Positions 1-7,274 of a stretch of DNA of 15,864 nucleotides are shown one piece after another. Where the stretch lies: NCBI GenBank assembly GCA_002320665.1, contig DCKO01000112.1:1-15864 (forward strand), in the 5' to 3' direction. Under the pieces are notes generated by a model. It did no database searches. It was not told where the DNA came from and worked only from the letters and a program-made list of their open reading frames with translations. Source of the DNA: Micavibrio sp. UBA1672 (GTDB lineage: Bacteria; Pseudomonadota; Alphaproteobacteria; Micavibrionales; Micavibrionaceae). The translations under genes and the position numbers were made by a program. Position 1 is the stretch's first letter; every line of letters begins with the position of its first letter.

Positions 1-179
1 TGTCATGCTGTGTTTCTGAACCTATTAGTGGCGATGACATTGACCAACTGCTTAAAAATCTGCGTGGAAATCTGGATGATAATAAGCGTGAAACAGATGC
101 TATTCTTGAATATTATGAGATGAGCCCTTTGCAGCGTTTTATCAAGGAAGAAAGTTCTTCTCGTTCCAGTATGTCTTAA
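1..179 (+). CDS. 3' end of an unidentified protein gene (partial)
   Basis: An open frame enters from the left edge and ends at the TAA at 177-179. About 58 residues are visible (first full codon at position 3). The tail is hydrophilic and charged, with an acidic leucine-containing stretch (GDDIDQLLKNLR) and a serine-rich end. No membrane segment or recognisable motif is present. It lies 37 bp upstream of the histidine kinase gene on the same strand, so the two may be cotranscribed. I do not recognise the family. The frame is called because it is open throughout, on the same strand as its neighbours, and ends just before the next start. Confidence 0.5.
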   Translation, partial: SCCVSEPISGDDIDQLLKNLRGNLDDNKRETDAILEYYEMSPLQRFIKEESSSRSSMS

Positions 180-216
180 ATTGTTTTCTTGGGCCAAAAT
201 ATATTAAAATCTTTTT

Positions 217-1752
217 ATGACAGATGATGTGTTGAATTTTACTTCATTGTTTCAGGCAATGCCTATTCCGCGAATGATCGTTGAAATTAAAAGTGATGGG
301 TATTGGGTAATTAATGCCAATGATATGGCCGAGAAGTATTTTGGGGTGAAATGCGATAAAATAAAAGGGCACGAATTATCTGAATTACTTGATACGGAAA
401 ATGCTAGACACTTTATTCAAGGTTTTGAAGTTTGCATCAAAAGAAAGAAGATGGTGACCATACAGGCCTTGCCGACAATAGTAGGAAATCTTAAAGTTCA
501 CGGGTTTTGGATCAATCCGTCATTTGATGAGGATGGTGAAGTAAATTACATTGATATCTTAGGTCAGCCAGATGTTAGGGACCAGTCCATCCTCCAAAGA
601 GAGCGCGATGATGCGATATTGCTTTTGGCTTCAATTTTTGAAGTTAGTGAAATTGGAATCATTGTAACAGATGAATTTGGCAAAGTTTCCCGCGTAAATG
701 ATAGTTTTATAAGAACTTATGGCTGGCGGCGTGAACAAATCATCAATAATGATTTTACGATGCTGGTAGCAGAGGAGGAGCGTGATAAAACGAAAATAAA
801 CCACAAAAAATTCATCAGTGTTGGCGTACGATCTACTGGTGAGGTAAAAATGCTCAGAAGCGATGGAAGTGTAGCAAACGCGTTGTTTACCTCGGCAACG
901 CTCAAGCTTTCACAGAATAGAAAATTTCTTATTACCACGGTTATGGATATTACACTCCGAAAACAAATGGAGCAGACACTGCGTTTTGCCAAGGAACAAG
1001 CAGATTCGGCTAACCGTGCTAAATCGGCATTTCTGGCGAATATGTCACACGAACTGCGTACACCTTTAAATGCTATTATCGGTTTTTCAGAACTAATGAT
1101 AAAGGAAACATTTGGGCCAATTGGTCAGGAAAAATACAAGGAATATTTGGGTGATGTGCATATGAGCGCCGAGCATTTGCTGGGCATTATTAACGAAGTA
1201 CTGGATATGTCTAAAATTGAATCTGGTCATTTGGAGCTATCTGAAAACAGAGTAAATGTCGTAGAATTATTAGACTCGGTTGTTAGAATGATGGCCTCAC
1301 GGGTTTTTGCAAGTAACATACATATTCATGCAAACATTGATAAGAATATGCCATATCTTTGGGCGGATCATAGGTTATTGCGCCAAGTTTTAATCAATAT
1401 TATTACGAATGCCGTAAAATTTTCGAAAGAAAATGGTAACATTAATATCAAAGCTTATGTCGATAAGTCACAAAGATTAGTGCTTATAATTTCCGATGAG
1501 GGTATAGGGATTGAGGCCGATAAAATTCATCTGGCTCTTGAGCCATTTGGTCAGGTGAGTGATAAGCCTGAAAAAATTGACGTACGTGCACAAGGCACAG
1601 GGCTAGGCCTTCCTTTGGCAAAGGCAATGGTTGATCTTCATGGTGGCCGTTTGCAACTGGAATCAGAATATGGCAAAGGCACTGATGTTACAATTGTCTT
1701 CCCGCCTGAAAGAACGCTTTTTGAAAACGAATCTTGCCCTGCCGCAGAATAG
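217..1752 (+). CDS. Cytoplasmic PAS-domain sensor histidine kinase (PleC/DivJ-like)
   Basis: A 511-residue sensor kinase with no hydrophobic membrane segment. Two PAS-like regions are visible at about residues 8-118 and 135-250. A short coiled linker then leads to a HisKA domain whose H-box (FLANMSHELRTPLNAIIGFSE) carries the phosphoacceptor His278. The ATPase domain has an N-box around Asn394/Asn398, a G1 box DEGIGI at 427-432 and a G2 box GTGLGL at 460-465. The H-box and the following HLLGIINEVLDMSKIESG stretch resemble the alphaproteobacterial PleC/DivJ group, which controls cell-cycle regulators such as DivK; that role here is inference. No response regulator is encoded nearby, so it is an orphan kinase. 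The ATG start has no clear Shine-Dalgarno sequence. fur follows 53 bp downstream. Kinase identity is firm; the signal sensed is unknown. Confidence 0.93.
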   Translation: MTDDVLNFTSLFQAMPIPRMIVEIKSDGYWVINANDMAEKYFGVKCDKIKGHELSELLDTENARHFIQGFEVCIKRKKMVTIQALPTIVGNLKVHGFWINPSFDEDGEVNYIDILGQPDVRDQSILQRERDDAILLLASIFEVSEIGIIVTDEFGKVSRVNDSFIRTYGWRREQIINNDFTMLVAEEERDKTKINHKKFISVGVRSTGEVKMLRSDGSVANALFTSATLKLSQNRKFLITTVMDITLRKQMEQTLRFAKEQADSANRAKSAFLANMSHELRTPLNAIIGFSELMIKETFGPIGQEKYKEYLGDVHMSAEHLLGIINEVLDMSKIESGHLELSENRVNVVELLDSVVRMMASRVFASNIHIHANIDKNMPYLWADHRLLRQVLINIITNAVKFSKENGNINIKAYVDKSQRLVLIISDEGIGIEADKIHLALEPFGQVSDKPEKIDVRAQGTGLGLPLAKAMVDLHGGRLQLESEYGKGTDVTIVFPPERTLFENESCPAAE

Positions 1753-1805
1753 GGCTTATGATCGCCTTCGTATTTTAAGGATAATTCATTAGAAGGAATA
1801 CGCCC

Positions 1806-2222
1806 ATGTCGGAGCTTGAGCAACGCTGTGCAGAGGCCGGTTTGAAAATGACAGGTCAAAGAAAAATTATTTTACAGGTTTTGGGGGATGCGCAAGATCA
1901 TCCGTCTGTTGAAGATGTTTATGATCGAGCTAAAGCTATAGATTCTTCTATAAGTATAGCTACAGTGTATAGAACATTAAACTTATTAGATGAACTTGAT
2001 CTTGTTATGAAACATGAGTTTCAGGAAGGTTATTCTCGTTATGAAGTGAATTGGGATCATCATCATCATTTAGTTGATCTTGAAACCGGAGAGGTCATTG
2101 AGTTCCAAAATGACGAATTAGAAGCATTGAAAGAAAAAATAGCCCTCGATCTTGGTTATGATTTGATTGATCACCGCTTGGAGCTTTACGGCAAGAAAAT
2201 CGGCAGTAAAAAGAAAAAATAG
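1806..2222 (+). CDS. fur: Fur-family metal-responsive transcriptional regulator
   Basis: A 138-residue Fur-family repressor. The N-terminal winged helix contains the recognition helix SIATVYRTLNLL at about 50-61. The dimerisation domain has the metal-binding segment HHHHLVDLETGEVIEF at 85-100, and His32 and Glu80 occupy positions matching Fur ligands. The CxxC zinc motifs of E. coli Fur are missing: the only cysteine is Cys8, and the usual CLDCG region reads DLETG. This is typical of alphaproteobacterial Fur/Mur proteins. It is not Irr, which has a different His-rich motif. AGAAGGA at 1791-1797 lies 8 nt before the ATG and supports this start. A lysine-rich tail ends the protein. Iron is the likely effector, but manganese (Mur) cannot be excluded. 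The iron-sulfur operon lies about 2.5 kb downstream; regulation of it by this protein is not shown. Confidence 0.92.
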   Translation: MSELEQRCAEAGLKMTGQRKIILQVLGDAQDHPSVEDVYDRAKAIDSSISIATVYRTLNLLDELDLVMKHEFQEGYSRYEVNWDHHHHLVDLETGEVIEFQNDELEALKEKIALDLGYDLIDHRLELYGKKIGSKKKK

Positions 2223-2231
2223 GTTGTAGTA

Positions 2232-2456
2232 ATGTCCTGTAATGTAAAAGTTGAAGATAATGCAAAAGACCCAGTGCGTTGCAAGTGCCAAGGTGCAGTT
2301 CTACGCAGTTATAAGGGGTTGATTGAGGCTGGTCAGCCTGAAGTTAATGCGCTGGAAGCAGCTAAGATTGTCTACCGTCATCATCATCCGGAAGACTCAA
2401 AAGAATGTGCTGGCCTAATCGTTGAACGGTGGGTCTACGCCGAAAAATTCCATTAG
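2232..2456 (+). CDS. Small conserved Cys/His-containing protein of unknown function
   Basis: A 74-residue soluble protein starting 9 bp after the fur stop, so probably cotranscribed with it. It has a C-x-C pair (Cys17, Cys19), further cysteines at 3 and 59, and a His triplet at 50-52, so metal binding is possible but unproven. The central part (YKGLIEAGQPEVNALEAA, then IVYRHHHPE) is helical and resembles short uncharacterised proteins of other alphaproteobacteria, recalled from memory rather than searched. The spacing, the absence of frame disruption and the close packing between fur and the DUF1491 gene support a real gene. Function is unknown. Confidence 0.7.
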   Translation: MSCNVKVEDNAKDPVRCKCQGAVLRSYKGLIEAGQPEVNALEAAKIVYRHHHPEDSKECAGLIVERWVYAEKFH

Positions 2457-2465
2457 GAAATTTGT

Positions 2466-2816
2466 ATGTTCGAGCAAGAGGCGCGGCTTCAAGTTGAGTT
2501 ATGGGTTGAGGCTCAATTGAAGCTATTGCCCGATCAGGGGGTTTATTATTACATCCACCAGCGCGGTGAAAAACACTCCGGTATTATTTTGCTAAAATTA
2601 AATGGTCTGGAAGGTCGGTGCCGATTACTAATCCAGCAGCGAAATTTTGACGGCAAGTTGGGTTGGATGAATGCCATGAATGACGAATTGGTTGAAGAAA
2701 AAATAGCAGACGAGTATATTAAGCGTTCGGTCTTGCGTGATCCTGACCTTTGGGTTATTGAAATCGAAGATAAAAATATGAATAACCCTTTCGAAGGGGA
2801 TATGGTAGAATTCTGA
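2466..2816 (+). CDS. DUF1491 family protein
   Basis: A 116-residue soluble protein with the pattern of the alphaproteobacterial DUF1491 family. An N-terminal stretch like RLQVELWVEAQLKLL is followed by a central VYYYIHQRGEKHSGIILLKLNG strand region and a C-terminal RDPDLWVIEIED segment, about residues 91-102, that is the most recognisable part. Length is usual for the family. GGA at 2456-2458, overlapping the previous stop codon, lies 7 nt before the ATG and acts as its ribosome-binding site, so it is probably translated in series with the gene at 2232. The family has no assigned function. The family call rests on motif memory, not on a database search. Confidence 0.75.
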   Translation: MFEQEARLQVELWVEAQLKLLPDQGVYYYIHQRGEKHSGIILLKLNGLEGRCRLLIQQRNFDGKLGWMNAMNDELVEEKIADEYIKRSVLRDPDLWVIEIEDKNMNNPFEGDMVEF

Positions 2817-2843
2817 GTTTGTAATGAAAGTAAAGGATATCAA

Positions 2844-2972
2844 ATGAAAAAACTGTTTTTGATTGCCGGTTTATTAGTTGTCACAGCGTCTTTGGGGGCG
2901 TGCTCCAATACACTGAGCGGTGTTGGTAAAGATATCAGCCATGCTGGAGATAAAATTGATCAAACCTTTTAA
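2844..2972 (+). CDS. Entericidin-like small lipoprotein, copy 1
   Basis: A 42-residue lipoprotein. The signal peptide MKKLFLIAGLLVVTASLGAC ends in a lipobox (LGAC) with the lipidated Cys at residue 20. The mature part, SNTLSGVGKDISHAGDKI, matches the entericidin EcnA/EcnB pattern of a short amphipathic helix with spaced Gly, Asp and Lys. In E. coli, entericidins are an antidote/toxin pair in the cell envelope that promotes lysis in stationary phase; the activity here is inferred from family only. AAAGGA at 2832-2837 lies 6 nt before the ATG. A paralogue follows directly, 10 bp downstream. The gene is easily missed because of its length. Confidence 0.82.
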   Translation: MKKLFLIAGLLVVTASLGACSNTLSGVGKDISHAGDKIDQTF

Positions 2973-2982
2973 AGGAAAGCAG

Positions 2983-3126
2983 ATGAAAAAGTTTTTTCTA
3001 ATCGCTGTTCTTTGTGTCACAGCATCATCCATAACTGCGTGTTCGAACACTGCAGATGGTATTGAGCGTGATATGAATAAAGTCGGCGGTAAAATCAAAA
3101 AAGTCTTCCCGCATAATAGGGCATGA
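2983..3126 (+). CDS. Entericidin-like small lipoprotein, copy 2
   Basis: A 47-residue lipoprotein, paralogous to the upstream copy. The signal peptide MKKFFLIAVLCVTASSITAC ends in a lipobox (ITAC), and the mature part has a related N-terminus (SNTADGIERDMNKVGGKIKK) with a more basic tail. An in-frame start at 2920 exists, but the ATG at 2983 is preferred: it begins exactly at the signal peptide and has AAAGGA at 2971-2976 with 6 nt spacing. Its stop overlaps the prfC start (ATGA at 3123-3126), which suggests translational coupling. By analogy with EcnA/EcnB the two copies may act as a pair. Which would be antidote or toxin cannot be read from the sequence. Confidence 0.82.
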   Translation: MKKFFLIAVLCVTASSITACSNTADGIERDMNKVGGKIKKVFPHNRA

Positions 3127-4700
3127 GTAATTTAGCCAAAATTATCAAGAACCGCCGGACCTTTGGAATTATCTCTCACCCCGATGCCGGTAAAACGACC
3201 TTGACCGAAAAGCTTTTGCTGTTTGGTGGAGCTATACAGCTTGCCGGAATGGTAAAGGCCAAAGGTGAGCGTCGCCGCGCAAGATCTGACTGGATGAAGG
3301 TGGAGCAGGAGCGCGGAATTTCCGTGGCATCCTCCGTCATGACCTTTGAAAATGAAGGTATAACTTATAATCTTCTTGATACACCGGGCCACGAGGACTT
3401 TTCTGAAGATACATATCGTACATTGACTGCAGTGGATAGCGCTGTAATGGTTTTGGACTGTGCAAAGGGTATCGAAACACAAACGCTTAAACTTTTTGAA
3501 GTATGTCGCTTGCGCGATATTCCGATTATAACTTTTATCAATAAAATGGATCGCGAAGGCCAAGACCCATTTGATTTGCTTGATGAAGTCGAGAGTAAAC
3601 TTGCCCTTGAAACTGTGCCAGCCAGTTGGCCAATCGGCATGGGGCGCGATTTCAAGGGGTGTTATAATTTGCTAGAGGATAATCTGGTCCTCTTTGATCG
3701 CGGCAAAGGCGATGCTTTGACTGAACAAATTCAGTGTAATGGGCTTGACGATCCTAAAATTGATAAGCTTTTACCAGCCGAGCAAGCGGAAAAACTTCGT
3801 GAAGATGTGGAAATGGTGCGCGGCGTCTTCTCTGAATTTGATCAAGAAAGCTATCTCAAAGGGGGGATGACCCCTGTCTTCTTTGGTAGCGCCGTGAATA
3901 ATTTCGGTGTACGCGAACTTCTAGGCGGCTTAAGGAAATTTGCGCCATCTCCGCGTCCACAAAAAGCCGAGGGGCGTGAAATTGATCCCACTGAAACCAA
4001 GGTTACTGGCTTTGTCTTTAAAATTCAGGCCAATATGGATCCAAAACACCGTGACCGCATGGCCTTTACGCGGATATGCTCGGGGAAGTTCAAAAAGGGC
4101 ATGAAGCTCAAACATGTGCGCAGCGGTAAAACTCAGGTCATTCACTCTCCTCAATTATTCCTCGCCCAAGACCGTGAAGTCGCTGAGGAGGCCTATCCAG
4201 GCGATATTATCGGCCTACCCAACTATGGCGGACTAAGAATAGGGGATGCCTTCACCGAAGGCGAGGATTTAGAGTTCTCCGATATCCCAAGCTTCGCACC
4301 GGAATATATGCAGACCGCCAGAGCTGAAGACCCGCTAAAGGCCAAACATCTGGGCAAAGCGCTGGAGCAGCTCGCGGAAGAGGGCGCAGCGCGTATCTTT
4401 AAACCAACCCATATGCCCGATTGGGTGGTGGGTGTAGTCGGACCGCTCCAGTTCGATGTCCTCAAAGACCGCATCCGCACAGAATATAATATCCCCGTAA
4501 AATTCGATCAAACCAGCCTTTATACAGCCAGATGGCTCTCCGCTGATGATCCGAATATCCTGAAGAAATTCATTGATACAAATGCCACAGCCATGGCCGT
4601 AGACCATGACGGCGATCCGGTCTTTATCGCCCGCAATGCGTGGCACCTCGAAGATGCTCAAAGTCAAAATAAAGATATTAAATTTTCAGCCACGAAATAA
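3123..4700 (+). CDS. prfC: Peptide chain release factor 3 (RF3)
   Basis: A 525-residue translational GTPase, close to the 529 residues of E. coli RF3. RF3 uses GTP to recycle RF1/RF2 from the ribosome after peptide release. Visible G-motifs are the P-loop SHPDAGKTT at 18-26, DTPGH at 86-90, NKMD at 140-143 and a G5-like GSAVNNFGV. The N-terminus (IIKNRRTFGIISHPDAGKT) and the RSDWMKVEQERGISV switch region are typical of RF3 and differ from EF-G; the RF3-specific C-terminal domain follows with GPLQFDVLKDRI. The start overlaps the stop of the second entericidin gene by 4 bp. Codon choice shifts from AT-richer in the 5' half to GC-richer in the 3' half. No clear terminator follows. Confidence 0.96.
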   Translation: MSNLAKIIKNRRTFGIISHPDAGKTTLTEKLLLFGGAIQLAGMVKAKGERRRARSDWMKVEQERGISVASSVMTFENEGITYNLLDTPGHEDFSEDTYRTLTAVDSAVMVLDCAKGIETQTLKLFEVCRLRDIPIITFINKMDREGQDPFDLLDEVESKLALETVPASWPIGMGRDFKGCYNLLEDNLVLFDRGKGDALTEQIQCNGLDDPKIDKLLPAEQAEKLREDVEMVRGVFSEFDQESYLKGGMTPVFFGSAVNNFGVRELLGGLRKFAPSPRPQKAEGREIDPTETKVTGFVFKIQANMDPKHRDRMAFTRICSGKFKKGMKLKHVRSGKTQVIHSPQLFLAQDREVAEEAYPGDIIGLPNYGGLRIGDAFTEGEDLEFSDIPSFAPEYMQTARAEDPLKAKHLGKALEQLAEEGAARIFKPTHMPDWVVGVVGPLQFDVLKDRIRTEYNIPVKFDQTSLYTARWLSADDPNILKKFIDTNATAMAVDHDGDPVFIARNAWHLEDAQSQNKDIKFSATK

Positions 4701-4715
4701 GCAAAAAATATCCAT

Positions 4716-4725
4716 CCCCCCCCCC
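4716..4725. repeat. Homopolymer run of ten C
   Basis: Ten consecutive C in the short gap between prfC and the SUF regulator, about 28 bp upstream of the candidate operator. Such runs are prone to slippage and to sequencing error. Its location in the probable promoter region of the suf operon means that length changes could alter promoter spacing; this is inference. Confidence 0.9.
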
Positions 4726-4753
4726 TTGATTTTCTGCATGAAAGGCGTAAAAA

Positions 4754-4768
4754 GGACAAAATTTGTCC
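4754..4768. promoter_or_regulatory. Candidate operator: perfect 7-1-7 palindrome upstream of the suf operon
   Basis: GGACAAA-A-TTTGTCC is a perfect inverted repeat with 7-bp arms around a single A. It ends 15 bp before the preferred ATG of the Rrf2-family regulator that begins the suf operon. Rrf2 regulators (IscR, RirA, NsrR) bind as dimers to palindromes of about this size and often control their own operon. The position and symmetry make it the best candidate operator in the window. Binding and effect are inferred. No convincing -35/-10 pair could be fixed around it. Confidence 0.6.
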
Positions 4769-4783
4769 ACTTTAGGTTATACA

Positions 4784-5245
4784 ATGCTAAAAATATCAAA
4801 AATGGCGGATTACGCGGTGGTGATTTTATCCACTCTGGCGAGCGATCAGAACGTGATCCGCACGACTTCGCAGATCGCGGAAAGTGCAGCCTTGCCTGAG
4901 CCAACAGCTTCGAAAATTCTAAAAATTCTGGTGCGTTGCGGGCTGGTAAATTCCACGCGCGGTATTGGCGGTGGTTATAAGCTCGCCAAGGCTGTCGAGG
5001 GCATCACCATGAAAGATATTATCACTGCGATTGACGGGCCGATAGCCATTACATCATGCGCGAGTGATGAAAAGGAAGATGGCTGTAATATTTTAAGTAG
5101 TTGTAGTGTAAGAGGACGCTGGACACCGATTAACAGTGCAATTAAAAACCTCCTGCAGGATATTACCCTTGAGGATATGATACTTGATGCAGGCTGTTGC
5201 ACGCCGCAAATCAAAGAAAAGGAAAATGTACATGGCTGCCACTGA
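4784..5245 (+). CDS. Rrf2-family SUF operon regulator (IscR/SUF-regulator type)
   Basis: A 153-residue Rrf2-family transcription factor. The N-terminal winged helix starts MLKISKMADYAVVILSTLA and has the wing/turn region LVNSTRGIGGGYKLAKA. Three cysteines in CASDEKEDGCNILSSC, followed by VRGRW, match the cluster-ligating Cys set of IscR-type regulators, so it probably holds an Fe-S cluster and reports cluster status. Sequence and position fit the regulator that leads suf operons in many proteobacteria. The ATG at 4784 is chosen because family members begin at this residue. A TTG at 4763, in frame and 6 nt after AAAGGA, would add 7 residues but lies inside the palindrome at 4754-4768. The 3' end overlaps sufB by 14 bp, so the two are cotranscribed. 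Autoregulation is inferred. Confidence 0.9.
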   Translation: MLKISKMADYAVVILSTLASDQNVIRTTSQIAESAALPEPTASKILKILVRCGLVNSTRGIGGGYKLAKAVEGITMKDIITAIDGPIAITSCASDEKEDGCNILSSCSVRGRWTPINSAIKNLLQDITLEDMILDAGCCTPQIKEKENVHGCH

Positions 5246-6710
5246 GGAAACCATAAAAACCGTTGAAGAAATGGCTGGTAAATATTCGGCAGGCTTTGTC
5301 ACGGATATCGAATCCGAAAAAGCGCCCAAGGGTTTAAACGAGGATATCATCCGCTTTATCTCGGCCAAGAAAAAAGAGCCGGAATGGATGCTGGAAAAAC
5401 GCCTGAAAGCCTATAATCACTGGCTCAAAATGCCCGAGCCGGAATGGGCGAAGGTGGACTTTCCGCCGATTGATTATCAGGATGCGTATTACTATTCCGC
5501 GCCTAAAAGCTTAGATGATATGCCCGAAAGCCTTGATGATGTTGATCCGGTGCTTTTAGAGACCTATTCTAAGCTTGGTATCCCTTTGCGGGAGCAAGAA
5601 ATTCTGGCAGGTGTAAAGAACCGTTCAACTCCGGTGGCGGTGGATGCGGTCTTTGACTCCGTGTCCGTGGCAACCACCTTTAAGGAAGAGCTAAAAAAAC
5701 ACGGCGTGATTTTCTGCTCGATCTCCGATGCCATCCGCGAGCACCCTGATTTGATCAAAAAATATATGGGCAGTGTCGTGCCATATTCCGATAATAAGCA
5801 TGCGTGTCTAAACTCGGCAGTCTTCACAGATGGAAGCTTTGTTTACATTCCAGAAGGGGTGCGTTGCCCGATGGAGCTTTCGACCTATTTCAGAATTAAT
5901 GAGCTGAACACCGGACAATTCGAGCGCACGCTGATCATTGCGGAGAAGGGATCATACGTCTCTTACCTTGAGGGCTGCACAGCCCCGATGCGTGATGAGA
6001 ACCAGCTCCATGCCGCGATTGTGGAACTGATCGCCCATGAAGATGCAGAAATCAAATACTCGACCGTGCAGAACTGGTACCCGGGCGATGCGGAAACCGG
6101 CAAGGGCGGGATTTATAATTTCGTGACCAAGCGCGGCCTGTGTGAAGGACGCAATTCTAAGATCAGCTGGACACAAGTGGAAACAGGCTCAGCTATTACA
6201 TGGAAATATCCGTCTTGTATCCTGAAAGGTGATAACAGCCAAGGCGAGTTTTATTCCGTAGCCATCACAAATGGCCGCCAGAAAGCCGATACCGGCACAA
6301 AAATGATCCATATCGGCAAGAATACAAAAAGCCGGATTATCTCCAAGGGGATTAGTGCAGGGAAAAGCGATAACACCTATCGCGGGATTGTGAAAGTTTT
6401 GCCGACGGCAGAAGGCGCGAAAAACTTTACGGTGTGTGATAGTTTGCTGATCGGCGATCAATGCGGCGCGCATACGGTTCCTTACGTCGAGAGCCGCAAT
6501 AACACGGCAAGTTTAGGTCACGAAGCCACCACCAGCAAAATCTCCGAGGATCAGCTTTTCTATTGCATGCAACGCGGCCTAAGCGAAGAAGAAGCTATCG
6601 CCCTGATCGTCAACGGCTTCGCCCGCGAAGTGATGCAACACCTGCCGATGGAATTCGCCGTGGAAGCGCAAAAACTTGTTGGCATTAGTCTGGAGGGGAG
6701 TGTTGGGTGA
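5232..6710 (+). CDS. sufB: Fe-S cluster assembly scaffold SufB
   Basis: A 492-residue SufB, the scaffold subunit of the SufBC2D complex on which Fe-S clusters are built from SufS-derived sulfur. Diagnostic segments are GFVTDIESEKAPKGL near the N-terminus, GVRCPMELSTYFRIN, EGCTAPMRDENQLHAA, and CDSLLIGDQCGAHTVPY with Cys402 and Cys411. Cys402 aligns by context with the essential SufB cysteine of E. coli (Cys405). An in-frame ATG at 5184 would add 16 basic residues lying entirely inside the regulator gene. The ATG at 5232 is preferred because family members start here and AAGGA lies 8 nt upstream; the ATG at 5226 is too close to that site. The 3' end has GGAGGGGAG at 6692-6700, a strong ribosome-binding site for the next gene. 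Confidence 0.96.
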   Translation: MAATEETIKTVEEMAGKYSAGFVTDIESEKAPKGLNEDIIRFISAKKKEPEWMLEKRLKAYNHWLKMPEPEWAKVDFPPIDYQDAYYYSAPKSLDDMPESLDDVDPVLLETYSKLGIPLREQEILAGVKNRSTPVAVDAVFDSVSVATTFKEELKKHGVIFCSISDAIREHPDLIKKYMGSVVPYSDNKHACLNSAVFTDGSFVYIPEGVRCPMELSTYFRINELNTGQFERTLIIAEKGSYVSYLEGCTAPMRDENQLHAAIVELIAHEDAEIKYSTVQNWYPGDAETGKGGIYNFVTKRGLCEGRNSKISWTQVETGSAITWKYPSCILKGDNSQGEFYSVAITNGRQKADTGTKMIHIGKNTKSRIISKGISAGKSDNTYRGIVKVLPTAEGAKNFTVCDSLLIGDQCGAHTVPYVESRNNTASLGHEATTSKISEDQLFYCMQRGLSEEEAIALIVNGFAREVMQHLPMEFAVEAQKLVGISLEGSVG

Positions 6711-7036
6711 CGCGTTTATCTAAGGTTTGGTTAATTATTCAAGCAGCTTTAAATTGGTTTGTTTGGATATTTGCTGGTTATATTTTGACGATAGTTTCAC
6801 TAGACTCATCTTCTGCGACAACAGAAGATTATCTGCTGGTCTTGTTTTTTTCTCTGACCGTTGTTGTATTGCTTGTGCAGTTGTATGGATTGTATTGGTT
6901 GTGGTCAGATAATGAAATGACGTATTACAAACAGCAATTCATTCATGCGCCATCTTGGGCCGTTATGTTTTTGATTTTAGGTGCGTTTACAATAATAATG
7001 GCTCTGTCTTTGATAGAAAATATAACAGGAAAATAA
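6707..7036 (+). CDS. Small three-span membrane protein, unknown function
   Basis: A 109-residue protein with three hydrophobic spans at about residues 7-31, 42-66 and 83-104, with short loops rich in Ser/Thr or aromatic residues. It starts at GTG 6707, overlapping the sufB stop (GTGA), and is preceded by the purine-rich GGAGGGGAG at 6692-6700 with good spacing, so translation is probably coupled to sufB. Base composition is distinctly AT-richer than sufB. I do not recognise the family. It is the first of five small genes between sufB and sufC. A role in Fe-S assembly is not implied by its sequence; it may be an accessory insertion into the operon. Confidence 0.72.
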   Translation: MTRLSKVWLIIQAALNWFVWIFAGYILTIVSLDSSSATTEDYLLVLFFSLTVVVLLVQLYGLYWLWSDNEMTYYKQQFIHAPSWAVMFLILGAFTIIMALSLIENITGK

Positions 7037-7273
7037 ATGACCTCATTCATTTGGAATATTATGGGATTGATTGCCGCGCTGATGACCTTGGCAGGGGTGG
7101 TGTTGTCTTTCTTCTATATGCGTTCCGAAGAAGTGGCGGAGGATGGCTTCACCATAGGCGCATTCATCACCAGCCCCGGCTTTGGCATGATCATGCTGGG
7201 TCTTGTGATGTATTCGGTCTCAGGCCGCGCCCGCAAAGCCATCAAGAAAAAACGCGAAGAGGAAAGATTTTAA
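7037..7273 (+). CDS. Small two-span membrane protein, unknown function
   Basis: A 78-residue protein starting directly after the preceding TAA (zero spacing). It has two hydrophobic spans, about residues 5-28 and 40-61, separated by an acidic loop (RSEEVAEDGF), and ends in a very basic tail (RARKAIKKKREEERF) that should face the cytoplasm by the positive-inside rule. Codon use is GC-richer than that of the flanking AT-rich genes and closer to the suf genes. Family not recognised. The tight spacing on both sides (1 bp to the next gene) supports cotranscription with sufB and the dehydratase-like gene. Confidence 0.7.
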   Translation: MTSFIWNIMGLIAALMTLAGVVLSFFYMRSEEVAEDGFTIGAFITSPGFGMIMLGLVMYSVSGRARKAIKKKREEERF

Positions 7274-7274
7274 T

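Noticed and set aside
181..207. Promoter for the histidine kinase (TTGTTT and TATATT)
   Set aside because: The spacing of 13 bp is too short for a usual promoter and no better pair was found, so no site is called.
2920..2982. Longer second entericidin starting at 2920
   Set aside because: The extension would lie in front of a complete signal peptide and lipobox; the ATG at 2983 has its own well-placed AAAGGA.
4763..4783. TTG start for the SUF regulator, 6 nt after AAAGGA
   Set aside because: It would place the start inside the perfect palindrome and add seven residues not expected for the family; the ATG at 4784 begins at the usual MLKISK-type N-terminus. It is not fully excluded.
5184..5231. 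Longer sufB beginning at 5184
   Set aside because: The extra 16 residues are basic, unlike SufB N-termini, and lie wholly in the regulator gene; the ATG at 5232 has a properly spaced ribosome-binding site.
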